This document shows, piece by piece, positions 25,647 to 35,206 of a DNA stretch of 64,000 bases. The position numbers and the translations under genes were made by a program. The stretch's first letter is position 1. Every line of letters begins with the position of its first letter. Location: NCBI RefSeq assembly GCF_026283925.1, contig NZ_JAPDPF010000005.1, positions 186,001-250,000 on the forward strand. The letters are read 5' to 3'. The DNA is from Dyella halodurans. Its GTDB lineage: Bacteria > Pseudomonadota > Gammaproteobacteria > Xanthomonadales > Rhodanobacteraceae. The notes below the pieces were generated by a model. The model was not told where the DNA came from. It was given only the letters and a program-made list of their open reading frames with translations, and searched no databases.

Positions 25647-27830
25647 TCAATGGCCAGGTACGTACGGGAAGGAAAGCGACTGGTAATACGCAAGCGGATG
25701 CTGTGGCGGCGCGAAGCCCGGCGGCAGCGGCAGGCCGGAGACACTCTGGAAGTAGGCGATGCTGGCGTCGCGCCACCACTGGGCCTCCTTCTCCTGGATG
25801 GCCAGGAAGGCGGCGACCTGCTGGTAGCGCTCCGCATCGATATGGCTGTCCAGACCGCGCCACGTTTCGCGCATCTGCTTCACCTCATCCACGCCGCGGG
25901 TGTAGTGCGCCACCAGCTCGTACCACAGCGTCTGGCCGGAGCGCATGCGGTAGTCCCACGGCAAGTGGTGGAACCACAGCAGGTCCTGCTCGGGCGTCTG
26001 CGCCGCGTCATTGAACTGCGCGGCGAGCGGCGCCGCGTACTGGGCAACCGCGTTGCTGCCGCTGCTGTCGCGATCGAAGCCGATGCCGTGGCTGTCCGCG
26101 CGGTGGTAGTAGACCGGGGTCCAGTCGGCCCGTGGGCCGCCGTCATACCAGGGCTGCGGGCCGTAATGGTGGCCATTGCCCATCAGGTGATGCAGGCCCA
26201 GCGGCGTCATATAGTCGACCACCGCCTCGCGCGAACCCATCATCATGTCGACGACGGGTTTGACGAAGGCTTCGTCATTGCTGAAGGTCATGCGCACCCA
26301 TTCCTCGGCGATGGCGCGCGACGACAGCGACGGGTTCCAGGCCAGGCGGCCGAAGGCGAACCAGTTGGCCTGGTTGAAGTCCGAACCGGCCCAGTTGCGG
26401 TCCGTGCCGATATTGGCGACGCCGGCCATGCCGGTCAGCGCGTAGCCGTGCAGCGAACCGTCGATCACCCTGGCCACGGTGGAGCCCTTGCCCTGCACCA
26501 TGGTGTCAGCCCGCAAGGTCTCCTCGAACAGCGGGCCCAGATAGGCCAGGTGGGTGGCGAAGCCCAGGTATTCCTTGGTGATCTGGAATTCCATCATCAG
26601 CGGCGTCTTCGGCATCGCGCCAAACAGCGGGCTGAACGGCTCCCTGGGCTGGAAGTCGATCGGGCCGTTCTTCACCTGCAGCAGCACATTGGCGCGGAAG
26701 CGGCCGTCGAGCGGCTTGAATTCCGTATAGGCCTGCTTGGCGCGATCGTCCGGCTGCTCATGCGAATAGACGAAGGCGCGCCAGATCACGATACCGCCAT
26801 GCGGTGCGAGCGCATCGGCCAGCATGTTGGCGCCGTCCGCATGGTTGCGGCCGTAATCCTGCGGACCCGGCTGGCCTTCGGAATTGGCCTTGACCAGGAA
26901 GCCGCCGAAATCCGGCACGTACTGGTAGATCTCGTCGGCTTTCGCCCGCCACCAGCGTTGCACCTGCGGGTCGAGTGGGTCGGCGGTCTTCAGTCCACCG
27001 AGCTCGATCGGCGAGCTGAAGCGCACGCTGAGAAAGACGCGAATGCCATACGGGCGCAGCACGCCGGCCAGTGCCTTCACCTTCTCCAGGTACAGCGGCG
27101 TCAGGATCTGGGCGTTGGCATTGACGTTGTTGAGGACGCTGCCGTTGATGCCGATGGAGGCGTTGGCGCGCGCATAGTCGGCGTAGCGCGGGTCGAGCCA
27201 GTCCGGCAGCTTCTGCCAGTCCCAGATCGAGTTGCCGGCGTAGCCGCGTTCGACATGGCCGTCCAGATTGTCCCAGTGGTCGAGCACGCGCAGCTTGATG
27301 CGCGGCGTTTCGCGCAGGTCGAGATGCGCGATCGATTGGGCGGTTTGCAGCAGGCGCAGGAAATGGAAGGCGCCATACATGACGCCGACATCGTCATTAC
27401 CGACGATGACCGTCGTCGCATGGCCCGCCACGATGACGCTGCGGATCAGATAGCCGTCGCGGCCGAGATCCTTGGTGCTGAGGCGCAACTGCGCAATCAG
27501 CGGTGAAGAAGCGGGCGTGCCGGCGACGATGGCGCCGTCACTGCTGACGCTGTCCGACAGCGGCGGCGCATGGCCAAGCAGCCCACCCAGGCCGCGCAGC
27601 AATTCCTGGCGAGTGACCGTCTGGGTGGGTGTCGCGGCGCCCACGATCAGCTGCGAGGCATGCTGGCGATAGGTCTCCGCTTGCGCGGACCCGAGCGGGC
27701 GGTAGCGCAACCACAGGTCGTAGCCATCCTCCGCCCATGCCTGCATCGCGCACAGGGTCATAGCCAGCATCAGGACGGCCAGCGCGAAGCGGCGGCAAAG
27801 CGAACGCTTGCGCGCATGGCCGCCGGGCAT
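25647..27830 (-). CDS. aguA: Alpha-glucuronidase, GH67, exported
   Basis: 727 residues, the usual GH67 length. It releases 4-O-methyl-D-glucuronate from the non-reducing end of aldouronic acids made by xylanases. Signal peptide: MPGGHARKRSLCRRFALAVL and following hydrophobic residues to AQAWA-ED. The family features are the N-terminal ..GYDLWLRYRPL, the barrel motif VKANSEGQPGPQDYGR and the later QVKNGPIDFQPREPFSP, which hold the acid and base carboxylates, and the C-terminal WDYRMRSGQTLW. I choose the ATG at 27830 for the signal peptide, as longer frames would run through the operator. First gene of the eight-gene operon, 40 bases from an operator. Confidence 0.93.
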   Translation of the reverse strand: MPGGHARKRSLCRRFALAVLMLAMTLCAMQAWAEDGYDLWLRYRPLGSAQAETYRQHASQLIVGAATPTQTVTRQELLRGLGGLLGHAPPLSDSVSSDGAIVAGTPASSPLIAQLRLSTKDLGRDGYLIRSVIVAGHATTVIVGNDDVGVMYGAFHFLRLLQTAQSIAHLDLRETPRIKLRVLDHWDNLDGHVERGYAGNSIWDWQKLPDWLDPRYADYARANASIGINGSVLNNVNANAQILTPLYLEKVKALAGVLRPYGIRVFLSVRFSSPIELGGLKTADPLDPQVQRWWRAKADEIYQYVPDFGGFLVKANSEGQPGPQDYGRNHADGANMLADALAPHGGIVIWRAFVYSHEQPDDRAKQAYTEFKPLDGRFRANVLLQVKNGPIDFQPREPFSPLFGAMPKTPLMMEFQITKEYLGFATHLAYLGPLFEETLRADTMVQGKGSTVARVIDGSLHGYALTGMAGVANIGTDRNWAGSDFNQANWFAFGRLAWNPSLSSRAIAEEWVRMTFSNDEAFVKPVVDMMMGSREAVVDYMTPLGLHHLMGNGHHYGPQPWYDGGPRADWTPVYYHRADSHGIGFDRDSSGSNAVAQYAAPLAAQFNDAAQTPEQDLLWFHHLPWDYRMRSGQTLWYELVAHYTRGVDEVKQMRETWRGLDSHIDAERYQQVAAFLAIQEKEAQWWRDASIAYFQSVSGLPLPPGFAPPQHPLAYYQSLSFPYVPGH

Positions 27831-27869
27831 CGACGATGTCGCGCGGATTGTTTTGCTGGAAGCAGATCC

Positions 27870-27883
27870 TGGTACCGCTAACA
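27870..27883 (+). promoter_or_regulatory. xyl-box (LacI-family operator) between aguA and xylR
   Basis: TGGTACCGCTAACA differs from TGGTAGCGCTAACA at one central position. It lies 40 bases upstream of aguA and about 105 bases upstream of the divergent regulator, so it could serve both repression of the operon and autoregulation. The central mismatch suggests weaker binding than at the perfect sites. Confidence 0.75.
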
Positions 27884-27988
27884 TATGCAAGAATTTCCCC
27901 GTATCCGATCCCATCTCACGACGGATATCGCTCGATGGCCACCGTGACGCGACTTGTGCGGCAGCGAACCCGCTAGAAGGAAACGGCA

Positions 27989-29068
27989 TTGAAGAAGACA
28001 AGCAAGAAATCGGTTCGTCGCAAGGGCTTCGCCGTCACCATCGATGAGGTGGCGGCGCTGGCCAAGGTGTCGCCGATGACGGTGTCGCGCGTCGTCAATG
28101 GTCACAGCACGGTACGCGAATCGACCCGCGAGCGCGTGATGCAGGCCGTGAGCGAACTGGGCTATATCCCGAACCAGGCCGCGAGTTCGCTGGCAGCCGC
28201 CCAGGATGCGCGCATCGCCCTGATCTACACCAACCCCAGTGCCGGCTACCTGCGCGAGCTGCTGCTTGGCGCCCTGCACGGCACGGCGCGCACGGCGGCG
28301 CAGCTGGTCATCGATGACTGGGACGGGCTCGACACCAGTGCCGAGCGCAAGGCGGCACGGGCGCTGGCCAAGGGCGTGGCCGGCGTGATCCTGCCGCCGC
28401 CGTTGTGCGAGTCCAAGGTGGTGATCGAAGAACTGGTCAGTGCCGGGGTGCCCGCCGTGGCGATCGCCTCGGGACGCTTCAACCACGAAATTTCCAGCGT
28501 GCGCGTCGACGACTTCCTGGCCAGCAAGGAGCTCACCGAATACCTGATCCAGATGGGCCACACGCGCATCGGCTGCATCAAGGGCCATCCCAACCAGACG
28601 GCCAGCACGCGCCGTTTCGAGGGCTACCAGGCGGCGCTCAAGGAAGCCGGCATTCCGTTCGACGCGGCCCTGGTCCAGCAGGGTTACTTCACCTATCGCT
28701 CCGCCCTGCCGGCCGTGGAAACCTTGCTGGCCCTGCGCAAGCCGCCGAGCGCGATCTTCGCCGGCAACGACGACATGGCGGCCGCGGCGATCTCGGTGGC
28801 GCATCGGCGTGGCCTGGATGTGCCGCGCGATCTCTCCATCGTGGGCTTCGACGACACCTCGGCCGCGACCACGGTCTGGCCCGAGCTCACCACCATCCGC
28901 CAGCCGATCGCGACCATGGCCGATTCGGCCATCGACATCCTGCTGCGCACGATTCGCCGCAAGGAGAACGACACCCGCGTGGTGGTCGATCATGTCGTCG
29001 CGCATCAACTGGTCAAGCGCGACTCCGTCGCGCCCTACACCGCGCCCAACGGCAAGTCGCGGGGCTGA
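27989..29068 (+). CDS. LacI-family regulator, XylR-like
   Basis: 359 residues with a TTG start at 27989, supported by AGAAGG 8 bases upstream. The helix-turn-helix at ~17-36 reads TIDEVAALAKVSPMTVSRVV, followed by the hinge helix (NQAASSLAAA). The remainder is a periplasmic-binding-protein-like effector domain (ISSVRVDDF, MGHTRIGCIKG, FAGNDDMAAAA, SIVGFDDTSAA). It is divergent from aguA. Four operators of one LacI-type pattern lie at the heads of every xylan/xylose unit in the window, so I infer that this protein represses them and is released by a xylan-derived sugar, as XylR does in Xanthomonas. No other LacI regulator is encoded here. Confidence 0.88.
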   Translation: MKKTSKKSVRRKGFAVTIDEVAALAKVSPMTVSRVVNGHSTVRESTRERVMQAVSELGYIPNQAASSLAAAQDARIALIYTNPSAGYLRELLLGALHGTARTAAQLVIDDWDGLDTSAERKAARALAKGVAGVILPPPLCESKVVIEELVSAGVPAVAIASGRFNHEISSVRVDDFLASKELTEYLIQMGHTRIGCIKGHPNQTASTRRFEGYQAALKEAGIPFDAALVQQGYFTYRSALPAVETLLALRKPPSAIFAGNDDMAAAAISVAHRRGLDVPRDLSIVGFDDTSAATTVWPELTTIRQPIATMADSAIDILLRTIRRKENDTRVVVDHVVAHQLVKRDSVAPYTAPNGKSRG

Positions 29069-29132
29069 CGAACAGCCCCGCTTCTCGTCAACGGCTTCGG
29101 TGGGGCGAAGCCGAGCCTCGGTGGGGCGAGGC
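29061..29132. repeat. Three tandem small hairpins between convergent genes
   Basis: GGGGCTG/CAGCCCC (29061-29079, overlapping the regulator stop), GGCTTCG/CGAAGCC (29093-29112) and GCCTCG/CGAGGC (29115-29132). The last two share the loop GTGGGG and look like a degenerate tandem duplication. They lie between the ends of the regulator and sugar porter genes and may stop transcription from either side, although no T-run follows. Confidence 0.5.
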
Positions 29133-29156
29133 CAGGCGGGCGAGGGTGCGTTCACC

Positions 29157-30590
29157 CTAGCCCTCCATCTGTTCCAGTTCCTTGCCGCGGGTCTCGTGCA
29201 CATAGCGCTGCACGAAGAACACCGACACCACGGCAGCGGCGGCATAGAGACCGTAGGCGCCGGCCAGGCCGATGCCGGCCAGCAGGATGGGGAAACTCAC
29301 GGTGATGACGAAGTTCGAGGTCCACTGCGCGGCGCCGGCCACGGCCAGGCCCGAGCCGCGGATCTGGTTGGGGAACATTTCGCCCAACATCACCCACATC
29401 ACCGGGCCCCACGACATATTGAAAAAGGCCACGTAGACGTTGGCGGCGACGAGGGCCAGCGTGCCCATCGGATGGGACAGCGCCAGCTTGCCGTTCGCAT
29501 CCACCCCGGCGTTGGCGAACGCGACGGTGACCAGGATCAGGCTGACGGCCATGCCGAGCGAGCCGATCCACAACAGCGGCTTGCGGCCGACCTTGTCGAT
29601 CAGCATCACGGCGACCAGGCAGGCGCCGATGCTCAAGGCGCCGGAAAGCACATTGATCAGCAGCGCATCGTTCTCGGAAAAGCCGACGGCTTGCCACAAC
29701 ACTGCGCCGTAATAGAACACCACGTTGATGCCGACCAGTTGCTGGAACGTGGCCAGGCCGACGCCGACCCAGACGATGGGACGGATCTTGCCGCTGACTT
29801 TGTCCACCAGGTCGGACAGGCGCGGGCGATGGCGGTCGTGCGCCAGCGAGGCGCCGATCTCGGCCAGCATGCTGCGTGCCTTGCCTTCGCCATACAGCTG
29901 GGTCAGCACCGCCGAGGCTTCCGCATCGCGCTTGCGCACCACCAGATAGCGCGGGCTTTCAGGGATGAACAGCAGCGAGACGAAGAACAGCGAGGACGGC
30001 AGCGCCTGCATCCAGAACATCCAGCGCCAGGCGGCCTGGTTCAGCCATAGCGTCTCGGTCGACGCGCCGGCCGCCTTGGCCAGCAGGTAATTGCTGAGGA
30101 AGGCACAGAACAGTCCGCCGATGATGGCGATCTGCTGCACCGTCGCCAGTCGGCCGCGGTAGCGTGCCGGTGCGACTTCGGCGATATACGCGGGAGCGAT
30201 GACGCTGGCGGCGCCGACGGCGAAGCCGCCCATCACGCGCGCAGCCACAAACAACAACGCCGTTCCCGCGGCGCCGGCGCCCAGCGCCGACAGCAGGAAC
30301 AACACGGCGGAGATGATCAGGACCGCGCGTCGGCCCCACAGGTCGGACACGCGCCCGGCGAAAAACGCGCCGAGCGCGCAGCCCAGCAGCATCGAGGCGA
30401 CCACCAGGCCGACGACGGTCGAACTGGCGTGGAAGGTGGTGCTGAGTCCTTCGACCGTGCCGTTGATGACGCCACTGTCGAAGCCAAACAAAAAGCCGCC
30501 AAGCGTGGCGACACAACTGATCTGCACGATGAGCCGGGTGTTCTCTTCAGCCCTCGCGGGGAGGGCTCTTTCCAACAGGACGTTATCCAT
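29157..30590 (-). CDS. Sugar porter, D-xylose:H+ symporter type (XylE-like)
   Basis: 477 residues, 12 membrane segments. Sugar-porter signatures: GGFLFGFDSGVING in the first helix, RVSDLWGRRAVL after helix 2, PESPRYLVVRKR in the middle loop, DKVGRKPLL and the C-terminal VHETRGKELEQME. It imports a monosaccharide with a proton across the inner membrane. It follows xylA and xylB on the same strand, so xylose is the expected cargo. A 13-base-pair stem (30659-30693) separates it from xylA and may adjust its expression. Confidence 0.87.
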   Translation of the reverse strand: MDNVLLERALPARAEENTRLIVQISCVATLGGFLFGFDSGVINGTVEGLSTTFHASSTVVGLVVASMLLGCALGAFFAGRVSDLWGRRAVLIISAVLFLLSALGAGAAGTALLFVAARVMGGFAVGAASVIAPAYIAEVAPARYRGRLATVQQIAIIGGLFCAFLSNYLLAKAAGASTETLWLNQAAWRWMFWMQALPSSLFFVSLLFIPESPRYLVVRKRDAEASAVLTQLYGEGKARSMLAEIGASLAHDRHRPRLSDLVDKVSGKIRPIVWVGVGLATFQQLVGINVVFYYGAVLWQAVGFSENDALLINVLSGALSIGACLVAVMLIDKVGRKPLLWIGSLGMAVSLILVTVAFANAGVDANGKLALSHPMGTLALVAANVYVAFFNMSWGPVMWVMLGEMFPNQIRGSGLAVAGAAQWTSNFVITVSFPILLAGIGLAGAYGLYAAAAVVSVFFVQRYVHETRGKELEQMEG

Positions 30591-30658
30591 ACTTTAGGTA
30601 TCTCTTGGCCATAGTCTGGGTTCCGTCCACCTGTGAGTTGTGGCCCGGCGCACCGTGG

Positions 30659-30693
30659 ATGGCGCCTCTCCCGGGAGGGTGGAGAGGCGCCAT
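30659..30693 (-). terminator. Perfect intercistronic hairpin between xylA and the xylose porter
   Basis: 13-base arms, 30659-30671 and 30681-30693 (ATGGCGCCTCTCC and its complement), with a 9-base loop, starting 8 bases after the xylA stop. No T-run follows on the minus strand, so partial termination or protection of the xylBA mRNA 3' end is more likely than full termination. Confidence 0.6.
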
Positions 30694-30700
30694 CCCGTCT

Positions 30701-32038
30701 TCAACGCGATAGATGCAGGTTGAGCAGGTTCTCGTAGCGTTCCTGCTTGCCGCTGCGCTGGGTCGGCTCACCGTTCTTCACGGCCAGGGCACGCAGGTCG
30801 TCCAGGCTCAGCTTGGCCTGTTCGAAGTCGCGGCCGGGACCGTTGTCGAAGCTGGCGTAGCGATCCGCACGCCACTGTTCCCACGGCGAAGCGGTCAGCA
30901 GCGAATGGGCGACTTCCAGGCCGCGGGCGAACGAGTCCATGCCGCCAATGTGGGCGAGGAACAAGTCGTCGGCGTCGGTGGATTCGCGGCGCACCTTGGC
31001 GTCGAAATTCAGGCCGCCCGGGGCGAGTCCACCCTGGCGCAGGACCACCAGCATGGCGCCCACGGTGTCGTAGAGGTCGGTCGGGAACTGGTCGGTATCC
31101 CAGCCGTTCTGCGCATTGCCGCGATTCGCGTCGATGCTGCCGAGCAGGCCGTGGTTGGATGCCACCTGCAGATCGTGCTCAAACGTATGGCCGGCCAGGG
31201 TGGCGTGGTTCGCTTCGATATTGAGCTTGAAGTCCTTGTCCAGGCCGTACTGCTGCAGGAAGCCGGCGACGGTGGCGGAGTCGAAGTCGTACTGATGGTT
31301 CATCGGCTCCATCGGCTTCGGCTCGATCAGGAAGTTGCCCTTGAAGCCGATGCTGCGGCCATAGTCGCGCGCCATGGTCAGGAAGCGGCCGAAGTGTTCC
31401 AACTCGCGCTTCATATTGGTGTTGTGCAGCGAGGCGTAACCTTCGCGACCACCCCAGAACACGTAGTTGCTGCCGCCGAGTTCGACGGTGGCGTCCAGCG
31501 CGGCCTTGATCTGCACGGCGGCGCGAGACACGACGGCGAAATCGGGATTGGTCGCCGCGCCGTTCATGTAGCGGGGATGGCTGAACAGGTTCGCCGTACC
31601 CCAGAGCAGCTTGACGCCGGTGGCGTTCTGGCGCTCCTTGGCCAGCGCGACCATGTGCTTCAGGTTCTTCTCGTACTCGCCGATGTCATCGGCATCGGGC
31701 GCCATGTCGATGTCGTGGAAGCAGTAATACGGCACGCCGAGCTTGGTGAAGAACTCGAACGCGGCATCGATCTTCGCTTCGGCGCGGCCGAGCGGCGTGG
31801 ACTCCACGTCCCACGGATAGTGGCGCGTGCCCGGGCCGAACGGATCGTGGCCCATGTTGCAGAAGCTGTGCCAGTAGCACACGGCGAAGCGCAGATGCTC
31901 GGCCATGGTCTTGTCGCCGATCTTCTTGTTGGCGTCGTAGTGCTTGAACGCCAGCGGATTGTCCGACTGGCGGCCTTCGAACGGGATGCTGCCGATGCCC
32001 GGGAAGTATTCGCGTTTGCCGATGAAAGGGGTGCTCAT
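30701..32038 (-). CDS. xylA: Xylose isomerase
   Basis: 445 residues from the ATG at 32038; the open frame continues upstream but the family N-terminus is [15 protein letters not shown]. It isomerises D-xylose to D-xylulose, cytosolic, using two divalent metals. Class II features are complete: [15 protein letters not shown] with the catalytic His, [38 protein letters not shown] and [13 protein letters not shown] for metal binding. AAGGA lies ~10 bases upstream. It is 67 bases downstream of xylB and feeds xylulose to it. Confidence 0.97.
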   Translation of the reverse strand: MSTPFIGKREYFPGIGSIPFEGRQSDNPLAFKHYDANKKIGDKTMAEHLRFAVCYWHSFCNMGHDPFGPGTRHYPWDVESTPLGRAEAKIDAAFEFFTKLGVPYYCFHDIDMAPDADDIGEYEKNLKHMVALAKERQNATGVKLLWGTANLFSHPRYMNGAATNPDFAVVSRAAVQIKAALDATVELGGSNYVFWGGREGYASLHNTNMKRELEHFGRFLTMARDYGRSIGFKGNFLIEPKPMEPMNHQYDFDSATVAGFLQQYGLDKDFKLNIEANHATLAGHTFEHDLQVASNHGLLGSIDANRGNAQNGWDTDQFPTDLYDTVGAMLVVLRQGGLAPGGLNFDAKVRRESTDADDLFLAHIGGMDSFARGLEVAHSLLTASPWEQWRADRYASFDNGPGRDFEQAKLSLDDLRALAVKNGEPTQRSGKQERYENLLNLHLSR

Positions 32039-32105
32039 GAGGTTCAAATCCTTGTCGAGGAGTGAGGGCGTCGGAGTCGGCGACGCATCAAACGGTGTGC
32101 GTGGA

Positions 32106-33602
32106 TTAACGATTCGCGTAGAAGGAGACGGCTGCGTCCAGGTGGCGCAGGAACTGGCGATAGGAATTTCGGTAGGCGGTGGCCGCCTTGGCGTCCGGGC
32201 GCGTGGAAAGCGCCGGTTCGATGAGCACATGCTCGCGCGCCAGGTCGGCAAGCGCCGTGCTTCCGCCATTCGCGTGGTCATGCGCCCATAGCGCCTGCAA
32301 GGCCGCGCCAAAGGCGGCGCCTTCGGCCTGGGTCGGCACGTCCACCGGAAGCTCGAATACGTCGGCCACCATCTGCCGCCACGCGGCGCTATGGCTGCCG
32401 CCGCCCGTGAGGCGAATGGCGTCGAAGCGCAGGCCGGCCTTCAGCCAGGCGTCGTAGCCGTTGCGCAACGCATAGGTGGCGCCTTCCATCGCGGCACGAT
32501 AGGCATTGCCGCGCGTGAGGTTGGCCATGTCGACGCCGAGCAGGCTGGCGCGTGCGTTTGGCATGTCCGGCGTGCGCTCGCCGTTGAAGAACGGCAGCAT
32601 GACCAGGCCGGCGGCGCCAGGCGCGGTATCGGCCATCACCGAATCGCCATCACGGCTGCTGAAACCAAACGCACGCGCCACGCTCTCGGTGGCGACCGTG
32701 CAATTCATGGTGCAGATCAGCGGCAGCCAACCGCCGGTCGACGAGCAGAACGCCGCCCAGCTGGCGTCATTGCTCACCACCGGCTGGTCGGCGTAGGCGA
32801 ACAGCGTGCCGGACGTGCCCAGGCTCATGCTCAGCACGCCAGGCACCACGTTGCCGGTGCCGATCGCCGCCATCATGTTGTCGCCGCCACCGGCAGAGAC
32901 GCGCACGTTGCCCGGCAGGCCGAGTTCGTCGGCGATGGCCGGCGCGATGGCAAAGCTCGCGTCCGCCTCGACCAGCGGCGGCAGGCACGCCGCGAGGTCG
33001 CGCTGCGGATCCGTCGCGGCCAGCATCGACGCGGACCATTGACGCGTGCGCACATCCAGCCAGCCGGTACCCGATGCGTCGCCGCATTCCATCCAGCGTT
33101 CGCCGGTGAGCCAGAAGTTCACGTAGTCATGCGGCAGCAGGATCGTCGCCAACTGCTGATAGACGCCCGGCCGGTGCTTGCGCGTCCACGGCAGCTTCGA
33201 TGCGGTATAGCCGGCAAGGATGGGATTGCCCGCCAGCTCCAGGCAGTGCTGTACGCCGCCGGCGTTCGCGGTGATCTCGTCGCACTCAAGCTGCGTGCTG
33301 GTATCGCACCACAACTTGGCCGGTGCCAGGACCTTGCCGGCCGCGTCGACCGGCACGAAACCATGTTGCTGTCCCGAAACGCCAACGGCGATCACGCGTG
33401 CGCGCAGGCTCGGATCGAGTTTCGCGAAGCAGGCGCGGATCGCGTCGATCCACCACTCGGCATGTTGCTCGCGGCTGCCGTCGTCGCCAGCGATCAATTC
33501 CAGCGCGTGACCATGCGTGGCGACGACGCGACGCAGGGAAGGATCGTAAGCAACAAGCTTGACGCTTTGGGTGCCGACATCAAGTCCAACAACAAGGCTC
33601 AT
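32106..33602 (-). CDS. xylB: Xylulokinase
   Basis: 498 residues. FGGY-family kinase producing xylulose-5-phosphate. N-terminal phosphate-binding [30 protein letters not shown], and the C-terminal ATPase block [15 protein letters not shown] followed by [12 protein letters not shown]. Two ATGs are possible (33608 and 33602); GTGGA sits 6 bases before the second, which I prefer. The perfect xyl-box at 33623-33636 is only 21 bases upstream, so repressor binding should block transcription of xylB-xylA-porter directly. Confidence 0.96.
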   Translation of the reverse strand: MSLVVGLDVGTQSVKLVAYDPSLRRVVATHGHALELIAGDDGSREQHAEWWIDAIRACFAKLDPSLRARVIAVGVSGQQHGFVPVDAAGKVLAPAKLWCDTSTQLECDEITANAGGVQHCLELAGNPILAGYTASKLPWTRKHRPGVYQQLATILLPHDYVNFWLTGERWMECGDASGTGWLDVRTRQWSASMLAATDPQRDLAACLPPLVEADASFAIAPAIADELGLPGNVRVSAGGGDNMMAAIGTGNVVPGVLSMSLGTSGTLFAYADQPVVSNDASWAAFCSSTGGWLPLICTMNCTVATESVARAFGFSSRDGDSVMADTAPGAAGLVMLPFFNGERTPDMPNARASLLGVDMANLTRGNAYRAAMEGATYALRNGYDAWLKAGLRFDAIRLTGGGSHSAAWRQMVADVFELPVDVPTQAEGAAFGAALQALWAHDHANGGSTALADLAREHVLIEPALSTRPDAKAATAYRNSYRQFLRHLDAAVSFYANR

Positions 33603-33622
33603 CTGCATTCCACGACGGTAAA

Positions 33623-33636
33623 TGTTAGCGCTACCA
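33623..33636 (-). promoter_or_regulatory. xyl-box (LacI-family operator) upstream of xylB
   Basis: TGTTAGCGCTACCA on the plus strand is an exact copy, in reverse orientation, of TGGTAGCGCTAACA. It lies 21 bases from the xylB start and marks the right edge of the xylan/xylose island. Confidence 0.85.
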
Positions 33637-34201
33637 CTTAAGCTAACGGAGAAGCATGAGGCTGGCAAGAACGGCTCGCATGTCATTTGCACGGGGAGAA
33701 AAACCAGGCGCGAGCGACGCCACGAGTGCGCACGTCAAAAGCCATGCCGCATTGCAAAAATTACGTCGGGCAGTTGTTCGAAATGGCGGCGTTGGGAGGA
33801 AGGTCGATGCCCACGCGGGAAGACCCGGCTGCTGCGTAGCGTCGCCCCAAGCAGGCATGCCCATCCCGAGGATGGATTTCGCAAGCCGCGTCGCTAGGCC
33901 AATTCAAGTCGCGTGCTCGCGATGGAGCGCGCATGAAGGGCGAGGGCGAGCCTGCCGGGCCTGAGCATCATTTCCTGCCGCTTGGATGTGCGCGAGAAAA
34001 TGCTGTGGTGCGTCAGAAGCTGGGCTCTCATGGCGGCGTGACGCTCACAGGCCAATGCCATGCCGGTGAACCCACAGGGTGGATTCTGGGATGCATCACC
34101 CGGCATGGCCGCCCAGGTGTCCGCTTTCGGGGTGGCCGGGCCCGCCCAGTGAAGCGCCGGGCCTGCTGGTCCGCCTTGCGGTGACTGGCCGGGTGCCCGT
34201 C
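33637..34201. other. Gap with no recognisable gene
   Basis: 565 bases. Short frames exist on both strands but show no ribosome site, signal or family resemblance. The base composition is more even than in the flanking genes. I see no hairpin-type repeat, tRNA or insertion-sequence end. It probably holds the xylB promoter at its left edge and 3' flanking sequence of the membrane protein gene at its right edge. Confidence 0.5.
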
Positions 34202-35080
34202 CTAGCCGGCGGACGGATTCGCGATGTAAGCGCCGAACCCGGATCGCGCCGTTGCGCGATAGGCGCCAGCGACCAGCCACGCGCCTCCGGCAATCGCGAA
34301 CGAGATGATCAGTGCCGTCCACTGGGTTCGGTCCGTCGGTGTGGCGATCACCCCAGGCCCCCAGACGAGCAGGGTGATGATGCTCAGCATGGCCGCTTCC
34401 AGTGTGGCGGCCAGGCGCGGAACGACGCCAAACAGGATGGCAAGGCTGGCGGCGATGCTGGCTGCGCCGGTCAGGTAGACCCAGGCCAGGCGAAACGGCA
34501 GCCACGCGGGCACGAAGGCGACGGTCTGTTCGCTATAGAAGAAATGGGAGAGTCCGATCATCGGCAGCGAAAGGGCAAACAGCACGCGCGCACAGCGGAT
34601 AGCCGTCCTGCCCGAGAGGAAGCCCTGCTTCCTGCCGCCATCGGCGAGCGAGGCGTGGAGCGTCCAGCCGCCAGCGAAGATCACCGCGATCTCGCCAAAG
34701 CCCAGCCAGGTCGCTTCGAGCTGCGGCATGACCACGACGGCTGGCACCTTCAGCAGCAGCCACAGCAGCAGATAGACGGCCAATGCAGCGGCAGCGAATC
34801 TGCTCGTGCCGCGAAACAGCAGGCCCAGCCCCAGGATCAGCTCAATCGCTGCGCAGGCATAGGCGATCAGCTGCCGGCCCGGCAAATGGTCGATCGGGAT
34901 GCGCTGCCAGACCATGGCGAAGTCGCCATAGATCAGCCCGACGATACCCAGACCGATCATGGTCAGTGCAAAGAATACGCGTGCCGGGCTGGGGCTTGCG
35001 GCGGAGGCCGTATGGCGGTCGTCAGTGCTGAGCACCGGCGAGCCAAATCGCGTGTGGTCCGGTCGAGCTGATCTTCCCAT
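34202..35080 (-). CDS. DoxX-like multi-pass membrane protein
   Basis: 292 residues with AGGAGG 6 bases before the ATG. After ~30 polar residues there are about eight hydrophobic helices in two similar four-helix halves (first half from VFFALTMIGLGIVGLIYG; second from CARVLFALSLPMIGLSHFFY). The pattern of a polar His/Tyr pair after the first helix (SHFFYSEQTVAFVP in the second half) and a WVYLTGAASIAASLAIL segment resemble DoxX/SURF4-like proteins, whose biochemical role is not settled. The internal duplication is my reading. It has no obvious partner; it is followed upstream by an esterase gene on the same strand. Confidence 0.65.
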   Translation of the reverse strand: MGRSARPDHTRFGSPVLSTDDRHTASAASPSPARVFFALTMIGLGIVGLIYGDFAMVWQRIPIDHLPGRQLIAYACAAIELILGLGLLFRGTSRFAAAALAVYLLLWLLLKVPAVVVMPQLEATWLGFGEIAVIFAGGWTLHASLADGGRKQGFLSGRTAIRCARVLFALSLPMIGLSHFFYSEQTVAFVPAWLPFRLAWVYLTGAASIAASLAILFGVVPRLAATLEAAMLSIITLLVWGPGVIATPTDRTQWTALIISFAIAGGAWLVAGAYRATARSGFGAYIANPSAG

Positions 35081-35206
35081 ACCCCGCCTCCTTCACCGTG
35101 TGAGTCACTCGCGGACATCGGTACTGGCCCTGCCCGGACCTGACTCGCCATTCGGCGGTCGAGCCCCGTTGCCACGAACCTGAGCAGGCTTGCAACGACT
35201 GGTGGA

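Noticed and set aside
33643-34184. Small frames on both strands between xylB and the DoxX-like gene
   Set aside because: No start-site signals, no conserved motif, and neither strand shows a coding-like third-position bias.
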